This document shows positions 46,402-53,562 of a stretch of 53,562 bases of DNA, piece after piece (the first letter of the stretch is position 1; every line of letters starts with the position of its first letter). Made by a program: the position numbers and the translations under genes. Source of the stretch: Cellvibrio mixtus subsp. mixtus J3-8 (GTDB lineage Bacteria; Pseudomonadota; Gammaproteobacteria; Pseudomonadales; Cellvibrionaceae); NCBI RefSeq assembly GCF_000766945.1, contig NZ_KN266208.1, forward strand, positions 535,615 to 589,176, read 5' to 3'. The notes beneath the pieces were generated by a model. That model was not told the origin of the DNA, searched no databases, and saw nothing but the letters and a program-made list of their open reading frames with translations.

Positions 46402-47490
46402 ATGGGCAATAAAACCGCTCTTTACGCCACCCATCAAGCCATGGGCGGCAAACTCGTGGACTTTGGTGGCTGGGACATGCCATTGCATTACGGCTCGCAA
46501 ATCGAAGAGCACCACAAGGTGCGCCAGCATGCCGGCATGTTTGATGTATCACACATGACCGTCGTGGATGTGACCGGTAAAGATGCAAAAGCCTATCTCC
46601 AATACCTGCTCGCCAATGACGTCGCCAAGCTGGATTCAGTATTTGGCAAAGCCCTGTACAGCGGTATGCTCAATCCCGAAGGCGGCGTTATTGATGACCT
46701 GATTGTTTACAACCTGGGTGACTGGTATCGCGTTGTGGTGAATTGCAGCACCCGCGAGAAAGATCTGGCCTGGATGAATAAAATCGCAGCTAACTACACT
46801 GTGACTCTCACAGAGCGAGCAGAACTCGCCATGATTGCGGTGCAAGGTCCACAAGCAATCGCCATTACCAAATCCCTGGTTGGTAGCGATAAGGCGGGGA
46901 TTATCGACCAATTGAAAATATTCCAGGGGCTGCCCGCAGGCGACTGGTTTATTGGCCGCACTGGTTACACCGGCGAAGATGGCCTGGAAATTATGTTGCC
47001 TAATGAGCAAGCTGCCGGGCTCTGGAATGCACTCGCCAATGCAGGCGTGGCACCAAGTGGCCTGGGTGCTCGCGATACCTTGCGCCTGGAAGCAGGCATG
47101 AATTTGTATGGGCATGAGATGAATGAATCCGTCTCGCCACTGGTTGCCAATATGGGCTGGACCATCGCCTGGCAACCAGCGGAGCGTGACTTTATTGGTC
47201 GCGCTGCGCTGGAAAAACAAAAAGCCGAAGGCCAACTCCACAAGCTGGTTGGGCTGGTATTGCGTGAACGCGGGGTACTACGCGCAGAACAAATTGTCAG
47301 CGTTGAAGGCAGCGATGAAAAAGGCGTTATCACCAGTGGGACATTTTCCCCCAGCTTGGGCTATTCTATTGCCTTAGCGCGCGTTCCCGTTGCTATCGGC
47401 AGCCATTGCCAGGTGGAAATGCGCGGCAAGCAAATTATCGTTGATGTTGTCGCTCCCAATTTTGTGCGCAATGGTAAGGCCCTGATTTAA
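46402..47490 (+). CDS. gcvT: Aminomethyltransferase (glycine cleavage T protein)
   Basis: 362 residues from the Met after CAGG. Transfers the methylene of the aminomethyl-lipoyl H protein to tetrahydrofolate. MVDFGGW-type start ([17 protein letters not shown]), [19 protein letters not shown] and [12 protein letters not shown] are conserved. The frame is open ten codons further up to a TTG. Followed by gcvH after 83 bp; gcvP is not in the window. Confidence 0.98.
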   Translation: MGNKTALYATHQAMGGKLVDFGGWDMPLHYGSQIEEHHKVRQHAGMFDVSHMTVVDVTGKDAKAYLQYLLANDVAKLDSVFGKALYSGMLNPEGGVIDDLIVYNLGDWYRVVVNCSTREKDLAWMNKIAANYTVTLTERAELAMIAVQGPQAIAITKSLVGSDKAGIIDQLKIFQGLPAGDWFIGRTGYTGEDGLEIMLPNEQAAGLWNALANAGVAPSGLGARDTLRLEAGMNLYGHEMNESVSPLVANMGWTIAWQPAERDFIGRAALEKQKAEGQLHKLVGLVLRERGVLRAEQIVSVEGSDEKGVITSGTFSPSLGYSIALARVPVAIGSHCQVEMRGKQIIVDVVAPNFVRNGKALI

Positions 47491-47573
47491 TAAAACCCGA
47501 TATAGAGCAACATTGAAAACTTGATGCGTTTTTATTAAGAACATTCGTTAAAAATTTTTACAGGAAAAAGATC

Positions 47574-47966
47574 ATGAGCGATATTCGCAAAGAACTGAAA
47601 TATTTAAGCAGCCACGAATGGGCCCGTGTCGAAGAAGATGGCACTGTCACCATCGGTATCACAGACCATGCTCAAGACGCGCTGGGCGATGTTGTGTATG
47701 TTGAAACCCCGGAAGTTGGCTCACGCGTGGCAGTGGGTGAAGAAGCTGGCGTAGTGGAATCCGTTAAAGCCGCATCTGATATTTACACACTGGTATCCGG
47801 CGAAGTTATCGCCGTTAATGAAGCTCTGCAAGATGCACCGGAAACGGTAAACAGCTCACCCTACGACGACGGCTGGTTCTTTCGCGTGAAGCCGGATGAT
47901 TTGTCTGAGCTGGATGAGGCACTGGATGCAGAAGACTATCGCGATTTATTAGAAAGCGAAGAATAA
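47574..47966 (+). CDS. gcvH: Glycine cleavage system H protein
   Basis: 130 residues. Lipoyl carrier of the glycine cleavage system. The lipoylated lysine is Lys65 in [34 protein letters not shown] and [10 protein letters not shown] are conserved blocks. AGGAAAAAG precedes the ATG. It lies after gcvT and before a strong terminator. Confidence 0.98.
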   Translation: MSDIRKELKYLSSHEWARVEEDGTVTIGITDHAQDALGDVVYVETPEVGSRVAVGEEAGVVESVKAASDIYTLVSGEVIAVNEALQDAPETVNSSPYDDGWFFRVKPDDLSELDEALDAEDYRDLLESEE

Positions 47967-48013
47967 TTTCCATCACTTTTTTATTTTGATAACAACAAAA
48001 TATAAAAGTGTAA

Positions 48014-48041
48014 AAAAAACGCGGCAATTGCCGCGTTTTTT
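48014..48041. terminator. Bidirectional terminator after gcvH and damX
   Basis: A perfect 28-bp palindrome with GC core CGCGGC/GCCGCG, AATT loop and six A or T at each end. It ends the plus-strand gcvTH transcript and the minus-strand pilQ-aroKB-damX transcript, which converge here. Confidence 0.94.
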
Positions 48042-48061
48042 ATTGCTCATTCTTATCCAGA

Positions 48062-49843
48062 TCACATCGCTGTTTTAATTTCTGACTGAATAGTTTTAAT
48101 GTCACGCGGCCACGGACCTGCATCGCGTTGCGCTGAAGGTAATGTTTTAATTGCCTGCCGCGCTTGCGCAGAATTAGCAAAGCGACCGGTAATCACTACA
48201 AACCAATCCTTCCCGGCGCGCTTGCTCTTAAACATCAGCAATTCACTTTTGTTGGGTTGCGATGCAATGAAATCGAGCGCCGCTTTTTGATTACTGACGC
48301 CGACCAACTGAATTGTATATTCAGTGGGCTTCCATCCCAGAATATTACGCTCCTGCGCGCTACCACTTTGCTGTGTTGGTTTGCTCGCAGGTTTTGGGGG
48401 CGCAACCGGTTCCGGTTTTATAGTAGTGGCCGCCGCTTGGGTGCTCGCTACCGGCGTAGCCGTTTGCGCAGGAGCCCGCTCAGGTTTTGCAGTATTTACT
48501 ACTGCCGATTCACTGGATGGTTGGCTCACCTGTTTTGGCGGTGCAGTCGGTAATTGCGCTAATGGAACAACTTGTTCTTTTGCAATTTCACTTGCAGTGG
48601 TCTCTACCGTCGCAACATTGGCTGCTCCTGATTGCGCAATAGCGGGGGTAGCCACAGGCTCTGAAGCTGTCGTACCGGTTGGTGCTGGTTCAGGTTGTAT
48701 TGGCGCAGTTTGTGGCTGCACTTGCTGATTCGGCTGCTGAGGTTGCGGCAAACTTTGCATCAACGGTTGCACCGGGGTTTGCGTCGACGTTAATTCAGTT
48801 GCGCTGGCCGCAGTGGAATTAGCAACGGATGCTGCCGGTGCAGAAACAGGATTCACTGCAACAGGTGGCGCAGATTCGGGTTCATCATCCTCCATATACA
48901 AGAAGGCAACCCCCACCACCGCAATCAATAAAGATATCGCGACAATATGAACCACAGGCAGGGCTCTTTTGCTTATGGTTCTGGCGGGTGTTACTGATTC
49001 CAGTAAATGCTCCTCAGCAAGGCCGTGCAATACATTTAATTGCCCTTGCGCCTGATGCCACCAGGAATCCACTTTGGATTCAGAAAAAATTTCAGGCCCA
49101 AGGTAATCAGCCATTTCCATTCGAAAATTTAAATAATCAACGGTTTCAAGCAATGTGAATGCTTGCAGATAAAAATCATTGCACAATAAATTTTCCGGGC
49201 TTAATCGTTCCAGGCGCCGCATTAATGACGGCTCACCAAATAATGCCAGGTGTAAACGATTTTGCTGTGGGAAATTATTAAGTAGCGATGTAAGAACAGA
49301 GATCGATTGGTCATCAAGAAGGTGGGCGTTGTCTAGCACCACTACCGCTAAACCATCGTCTTCCGACACAGCTTCTTCAGCAATAAATGCTTCCAATGCA
49401 CTGAGTAACGTTTCCGTCGAAGGAATATCACCAGTATGAATACCGAACGCTTGATTAATTGAAAGCAGTATTTGCTCAAGCGAATGAGAGTTGCGCACCG
49501 CAATAAAACAGATCTGATCCTGGTCTGACAATGAATCCATAAATGCATGGGCAACACGTGTTTTACCTACACCACTCTCACCCAGCACCACCAAAACACT
49601 ATTACTGAATTGACACAAATGGAGCAGTTGATCCAGTAACTGGCGACGCCCGGCGCCGGTAAATAATGGAAAGGAATAATCGTGCGCAAAAGGATCTTCA
49701 GACAGCCCATAACGCTGACGATAATCGGCAAGCAATTGATCTTCTTTTTGCTCATCCAATTCATCAAATAAATAACCTTGTTGTGAATCCTGATCCAGAA
49801 TTCGGTTATCCGGCTGGGCGCGCAGTGGTGATTCGTCCGTCAT
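48062..49843 (-). CDS. DamX-like AAA ATPase with SPOR domain
   Basis: 593 residues. Order: an N-terminal AAA/ExeA-like ATPase (Walker A GESGVGKT at 88-95, Walker B LAVVVLDNAHLL near 165-176), one membrane helix (about 297-317), a Pro/Gln/Ala/Thr-rich periplasmic linker (about 320-510), and a C-terminal SPOR domain (YTIQLVGVSNQKAALDFI onward). SPOR domains bind denuded peptidoglycan at the division septum. In E. coli, damX follows aroB, as here; this version keeps the ATPase motifs, giving a septal or secretion role. It starts 23 bp after aroB. Confidence 0.88.
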   Translation of the reverse strand: MTDESPLRAQPDNRILDQDSQQGYLFDELDEQKEDQLLADYRQRYGLSEDPFAHDYSFPLFTGAGRRQLLDQLLHLCQFSNSVLVVLGESGVGKTRVAHAFMDSLSDQDQICFIAVRNSHSLEQILLSINQAFGIHTGDIPSTETLLSALEAFIAEEAVSEDDGLAVVVLDNAHLLDDQSISVLTSLLNNFPQQNRLHLALFGEPSLMRRLERLSPENLLCNDFYLQAFTLLETVDYLNFRMEMADYLGPEIFSESKVDSWWHQAQGQLNVLHGLAEEHLLESVTPARTISKRALPVVHIVAISLLIAVVGVAFLYMEDDEPESAPPVAVNPVSAPAASVANSTAASATELTSTQTPVQPLMQSLPQPQQPNQQVQPQTAPIQPEPAPTGTTASEPVATPAIAQSGAANVATVETTASEIAKEQVVPLAQLPTAPPKQVSQPSSESAVVNTAKPERAPAQTATPVASTQAAATTIKPEPVAPPKPASKPTQQSGSAQERNILGWKPTEYTIQLVGVSNQKAALDFIASQPNKSELLMFKSKRAGKDWFVVITGRFANSAQARQAIKTLPSAQRDAGPWPRDIKTIQSEIKTAM

Positions 49844-49866
49844 TATCTCAATCTCTTACAAGCAGA

Positions 49867-50949
49867 TTAATCGGCTTTACAAGCATCAAATGTTTGCTGC
49901 AATAAATTAGCATCTATGTCACTGGTGATAATGGCTTTTCCCATGGATTCCAAAAGTACGAGCCGCAAGCGGCCATCCAATACTTTTTTATCAACACCCA
50001 TTAAGGATTTGAATGTATCCGGGGACATATCTGCCGGCGCTTTAGTGGGTAAATTGGCATGCTCAAGCAAATTAACAATGCGAATTAAATCTTGTTCACT
50101 AATAGCACCGCGACGCCAGGACAAATCTGCCGCCATTACCATACCTGCAGCAACTGCTTCACCATGTAACCAATTACCATAACCCTGGGCAGTTTCAATA
50201 GCGTGGCCGAAGGTATGACCAAGGTTTAATATTGCGCGCAAGCCACCTTCCCGCTCATCCTGTGCAACAACATTTGCTTTATTTTCACAAGAACGTTTTA
50301 CAGCGTATGCCAATGCCTCTTTATCACCCGACATCAGCGCAGCAATATTATTTTCCAGCCAGACAAAAAAATCGTAATCGGAAATCAAACCGTATTTAAT
50401 AATTTCAGCAATACCCGCTGACAATTCACGCGGCGGTAAACTGGCCAACAATGAAATATCAGCCAACACACACTGCGGCTGATAAAAAGCGCCAACCATG
50501 TTTTTACCCAGCGGATGATTAACCCCGGTTTTACCACCGACAGAAGAATCCACCATCGACAACAACGTGGTAGGAATCTGGATAAAATCGACACCGCGTT
50601 GATAACACGCCGCTGCAAAACCTGTCATGTCACCAACAACACCACCACCTAATGCAATTAATGTTGTAGTGCGGTTATGGCGCGCGCTGAGCAATTTATC
50701 AAAAATCGTTGCCCAAACCTCAAGCGTTTTATAACTCTCACCGTCAGGTAAAATCACCGCATCAACTTGAAGACCAGCTAAACGCCGTGTCAGCTCATCC
50801 AGGTATAGAGGCGCGATGGTTTCGTTAGTAACAATGCACACCTGTTTACCCGTTATATGGCGAGTAATCAGGTCAGGATGGGTTAAGAGTTGCTCACCGA
50901 TATAGATTGGATAACTACGATCATCCAGATTAACGGTTAAAACCTGCAT
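49867..50949 (-). CDS. aroB: 3-dehydroquinate synthase
   Basis: 360 residues. Second step of the shikimate pathway (NAD and a metal). Blocks: [50 protein letters not shown], and the metal-binding [16 protein letters not shown]. Lies between aroK and the DamX-like gene; 115 bp separate it from aroK, with only a short hairpin (50984-51002) in the gap. Confidence 0.98.
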   Translation of the reverse strand: MQVLTVNLDDRSYPIYIGEQLLTHPDLITRHITGKQVCIVTNETIAPLYLDELTRRLAGLQVDAVILPDGESYKTLEVWATIFDKLLSARHNRTTTLIALGGGVVGDMTGFAAACYQRGVDFIQIPTTLLSMVDSSVGGKTGVNHPLGKNMVGAFYQPQCVLADISLLASLPPRELSAGIAEIIKYGLISDYDFFVWLENNIAALMSGDKEALAYAVKRSCENKANVVAQDEREGGLRAILNLGHTFGHAIETAQGYGNWLHGEAVAAGMVMAADLSWRRGAISEQDLIRIVNLLEHANLPTKAPADMSPDTFKSLMGVDKKVLDGRLRLVLLESMGKAIITSDIDANLLQQTFDACKAD

Positions 50950-51064
50950 AGCGAGAAACCTTTTGGAGACAGGAAATCAGCGGGCACTTTATCACAAAGT
51001 GCACCGGGATTTTAGAAAAGAGGAACAAGAGTGAAGTACTTATGCCAATGAACTAAAGGATTAA

Positions 51065-51580
51065 TCAGGTATTAAGAACCAAAGATGCAATTTCCTGGGC
51101 AACGGTTTTGGGTGAGCGCCGATCAGTATTAACAATGAAATCAGCTGCATTCTGGTAGAGAGGATCGCGCAATGCTAACAAATCAATAATTTTCTGGCGC
51201 GGATTCTCGACTTGTAATAACGGGCGCTTTTTATCGCGAGCAGTACGCTCAACCAACTGATCAATTGATGCCGTCAGATAACAGACAAAACCAGCGGACT
51301 TCATCAGTAAACGATTTTGCTCTCGCAAAACAATTCCACCACCAGTAGCTACGACCGTATCATGGTCTGTAGCCAGCTCCTGCAATACTGCAGTTTCACG
51401 CTCACGAAACCCCTCTTCCCCTTCCATATCAAATATCCAGGGAATATCAGCACCCGTGCGCTCTTCTATCACCCGATCACTATCGCGGAAATTAAAACCT
51501 AATTCGCTAGCCAATAAACGGCCTATGGTAGATTTGCCGGCCCCCATGGGGCCGACAAGAAAGATAAGGGACTTACGCAT
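51065..51580 (-). CDS. aroK: Shikimate kinase
   Basis: 171 residues. Phosphorylates shikimate. P-loop [33 protein letters not shown] and [11 protein letters not shown] are the family blocks. Its ATG shares a base with the pilQ stop (TAATG), so they are coupled; this pilQ-aroK order is common in gammaproteobacteria. Confidence 0.97.
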   Translation of the reverse strand: MRKSLIFLVGPMGAGKSTIGRLLASELGFNFRDSDRVIEERTGADIPWIFDMEGEEGFRERETAVLQELATDHDTVVATGGGIVLREQNRLLMKSAGFVCYLTASIDQLVERTARDKKRPLLQVENPRQKIIDLLALRDPLYQNAADFIVNTDRRSPKTVAQEIASLVLNT

Positions 51581-53562
51581 TAGTTTGACAAATTTTCCGA
51601 TATCAGCTTGGGAGTTACAAAAATCAGCAATTCAGTTTTGAATTGATTATCAATGGTTTTCTTGAACAGACGCCCTAAATAAGGAATGTCGCCTAATACA
51701 GGAACCTTATTCTCCGTTTTATTACCTTCAACAGAGAACACACCACCAAGCACTACGGTTTGAGCATTGTTAACCAATACCTTTGTTTGCAAGCGGGTAA
51801 TATCCAAAGTGGGTCTACCGGATACTTCTACGCTGGCAACCGAATCTTTCCATACATTTAAATCCATTATGATTCGGTTATCAGGGGTTATTTGTGGAGT
51901 TACTTCCAGTTTTAATACAGCTTCTCTAAAACCGGTAGTAGTACCACCGCTAGGCGCTGTTTCCAGGAAGCCAATCTCTTTACCTGACTTGATAATGGCC
52001 AGTTGCTTATCGCTGGTAATTACCTTGGGTTGAGAAACGATTTCTGCAAAGCCGGAGTTTTCAAGAGCACTCAATTCCAAATCCAAATACGTATTATCGG
52101 TTAGCACACCGATAGCTGCACTTGCATAAGGATTAGTAACAGCCAGATTAACAGCATCAGCTTCATTCATATCAAATGATTTTCCATCTGCCGAATCAGA
52201 TACAAACCAATCGCGCGGGCTTGTGCCACCCGTATCATCCAAACCTTCGCGGGATCCAGCAAAATCAATAATACGGTTTTTATTTTCGTTATAGCCAATC
52301 CCCCCCCAACGCACGCCTAACTCACGCTGGAAATCGGTATTCGCAATAACTATGCGAGCCTCAATCATCACTTGACGTATAGGGATATCGATTTGATCAA
52401 CCAAACGCTTGAATGCTTCTATACGCTCAGCGGTATCGGTAATAATGATAGAGTTAGTACGTTCATCGACTACACCCTGTCCACGTTCGGAAAGAACGCT
52501 ACCTGTCGCACGATTACCACCCTGACCACTACCACCTCTTGATCCACCCCCGTTATTATCCCCACGGAAGAGCTCAAACATTTCCTTCGCGTTAGCATAA
52601 CGGACACGAATGTATTCAGTGCGCAAAGGTGCCAGTTCTTCAAGTTGCTTCTTGGTGGTAATTTCCTGACGCTCACGCTCTGCAATTTCTGCAGCAGGAG
52701 CAACCATCAACACATTTCCAACCTGACGTTTATCCAGCCCCTTATTTTTCAGGACCATTTCAAGAGCCTGATCCCAGGGTACATTTTGCAAACGTAAGGT
52801 GATACGCCCTTGTACAGTATCGCTAGCCACCAGATTCAACTCGGTAAAATCAGCAATGATCTGCAATACCGCACGCACCTCAATATCCTGGAAATCCAGA
52901 GAGAGCTTTTCACCGGTATATTCAAAATCCTTTTTCTTTTCTTGTTTCTCTTGCTCAGTTAAAGGCTTGATACTAACTACATATTCATTGTCAGTTTGAT
53001 AAGCCAGGTAATCAAAATCACCACCCGCACTAATATTCAGTACAGAAGATTCCCCCTCTTGCGTAGAGGCAACCAAAGAGACCGGCGTTGCAAAATCCAC
53101 TACATCCAGGCGACGACGCAATTCTGGCGGCAGCCATACATCCTTAAATGAAAGCCTCACGCCAGCGCCTGTACCAACCATATCAGCACTGACTTTGGGA
53201 TTAGATAAAGTCACAATAATACGACCCTCTCCAACAGCTCCTCTCCTGAAGTCAATATTAGTGATACGAGTCTGATTACCGAGGGCATCTTTTTCTTTTA
53301 ATGATCCGGTTGTCGCCACATCAACAGACGGACGAGCAACCTGGGCCTTCTCCCCGCCTTTCACTGCACCAACCTCAACGACAAAATTATTCCCATCGAC
53401 GCGAGTAGTGTAAGAGGCCAAATCATTAAGATTCAAAATCAAGCGGGTGCGGCCTTCACTGGTAAGCACCATCGCACTTTGACCATTATCAACTGCCAAT
53501 GGAAAACGGCGCTCTTTCAAACCACTAACAACGTCGGGAAAGTCAAAAACGATACGAGCAGG
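51580..53562 (-). CDS. pilQ: Type IV pilus secretin PilQ (5' end outside window)
   Basis: The last 661 codons; the frame stays open to the window edge ([20 protein letters not shown]), so the start lies beyond 53562. Outer membrane secretin through which type IV pili extend. Visible parts: end of an AMIN domain (binds peptidoglycan), an STN/N0 domain ([20 protein letters not shown]), an N1 domain with a Gly/Ser-rich insertion ([17 protein letters not shown]), and the secretin domain ([45 protein letters not shown]). The gene is coupled to aroK by TAATG. Confidence 0.97.
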   Translation of the reverse strand, partial: PARIVFDFPDVVSGLKERRFPLAVDNGQSAMVLTSEGRTRLILNLNDLASYTTRVDGNNFVVEVGAVKGGEKAQVARPSVDVATTGSLKEKDALGNQTRITNIDFRRGAVGEGRIIVTLSNPKVSADMVGTGAGVRLSFKDVWLPPELRRRLDVVDFATPVSLVASTQEGESSVLNISAGGDFDYLAYQTDNEYVVSIKPLTEQEKQEKKKDFEYTGEKLSLDFQDIEVRAVLQIIADFTELNLVASDTVQGRITLRLQNVPWDQALEMVLKNKGLDKRQVGNVLMVAPAAEIAERERQEITTKKQLEELAPLRTEYIRVRYANAKEMFELFRGDNNGGGSRGGSGQGGNRATGSVLSERGQGVVDERTNSIIITDTAERIEAFKRLVDQIDIPIRQVMIEARIVIANTDFQRELGVRWGGIGYNENKNRIIDFAGSREGLDDTGGTSPRDWFVSDSADGKSFDMNEADAVNLAVTNPYASAAIGVLTDNTYLDLELSALENSGFAEIVSQPKVITSDKQLAIIKSGKEIGFLETAPSGGTTTGFREAVLKLEVTPQITPDNRIIMDLNVWKDSVASVEVSGRPTLDITRLQTKVLVNNAQTVVLGGVFSVEGNKTENKVPVLGDIPYLGRLFKKTIDNQFKTELLIFVTPKLISENLSN

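Noticed and set aside
48324-48728. Open frame of 134 codons antisense to the DamX-like gene
   Set aside because: Composition reflects the repetitive Pro/Ala linker on the other strand.
50984-51002. Hairpin GCACTTT/AAAGTGC between aroK and aroB
   Set aside because: No T-tract on either strand and only 7 bp; not called a terminator.

Overview
The window looks like chromosomal DNA of a gammaproteobacterium, most likely a Cellvibrio-like member of the Cellvibrionaceae. The reasons are: a fused BioH-BioC protein in the bio operon (known from Saccharophagus and Teredinibacter), the initiator tRNA-rimP-nusA-infB-rbfA-truB-rpsO-pnp block, the pilQ-aroK-aroB-damX block, and a moderate base composition. 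This placement is inference from gene content; no database search was possible. I see no CRISPR array, transposase or prophage.

Layout. 1-8.5 kb (all minus strand): the start of a flavoprotein, a long inverted repeat, a secreted sialate O-acetylesterase-like carbohydrate esterase, a DUF3144 protein, an M16 metallopeptidase lipoprotein, and three exported proteins (unknown, head-GIN/DUF2807, DUF2884). 8.7-15 kb: tex on the plus strand, then small envelope genes (beta-barrel, TauE-type transporter, lipoprotein, unknown) and an NTF2-like plus GST-like pair. 15.1-24.6 kb: a tightly packed minus-strand cluster with a TraB/GumN protein, an ABC ATPase, two paralogous membrane proteins, a YtrA-like GntR regulator, a TAP-like hydrolase lipoprotein, a NatAB-type ABC exporter, and a TTG-started membrane-anchored protein. 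A perfect 13-bp-arm palindrome lies in front of its first gene. This is the best candidate here for a little-described system.

24.9-26.2 kb: a CAP-domain lipoprotein on the plus strand. 26.3-36.1 kb: the translation and RNA-processing superoperon on the minus strand, starting from a strong stringent-type promoter and the initiator tRNA, with several internal terminators. 36.2-37.4 kb: an SprA-like HEQAH protein and a flagellar-rod-like small protein. 37.5-42.8 kb: the biotin operon bioB-bioF-bioHC-bioD plus a DUF2459 lipoprotein, behind a BirA-type operator. 43-48 kb (plus strand): comF, a secreted trypsin-like protease coupled to an FHA membrane protein, and gcvT-gcvH. 48-53.6 kb (minus strand): pilQ (5' end outside the window), aroK, aroB and a DamX-like AAA/SPOR protein.

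Where the first start codon of an open frame was not supported by a ribosome binding site or by signal-peptide position, I moved the start inward and say so in the entry.
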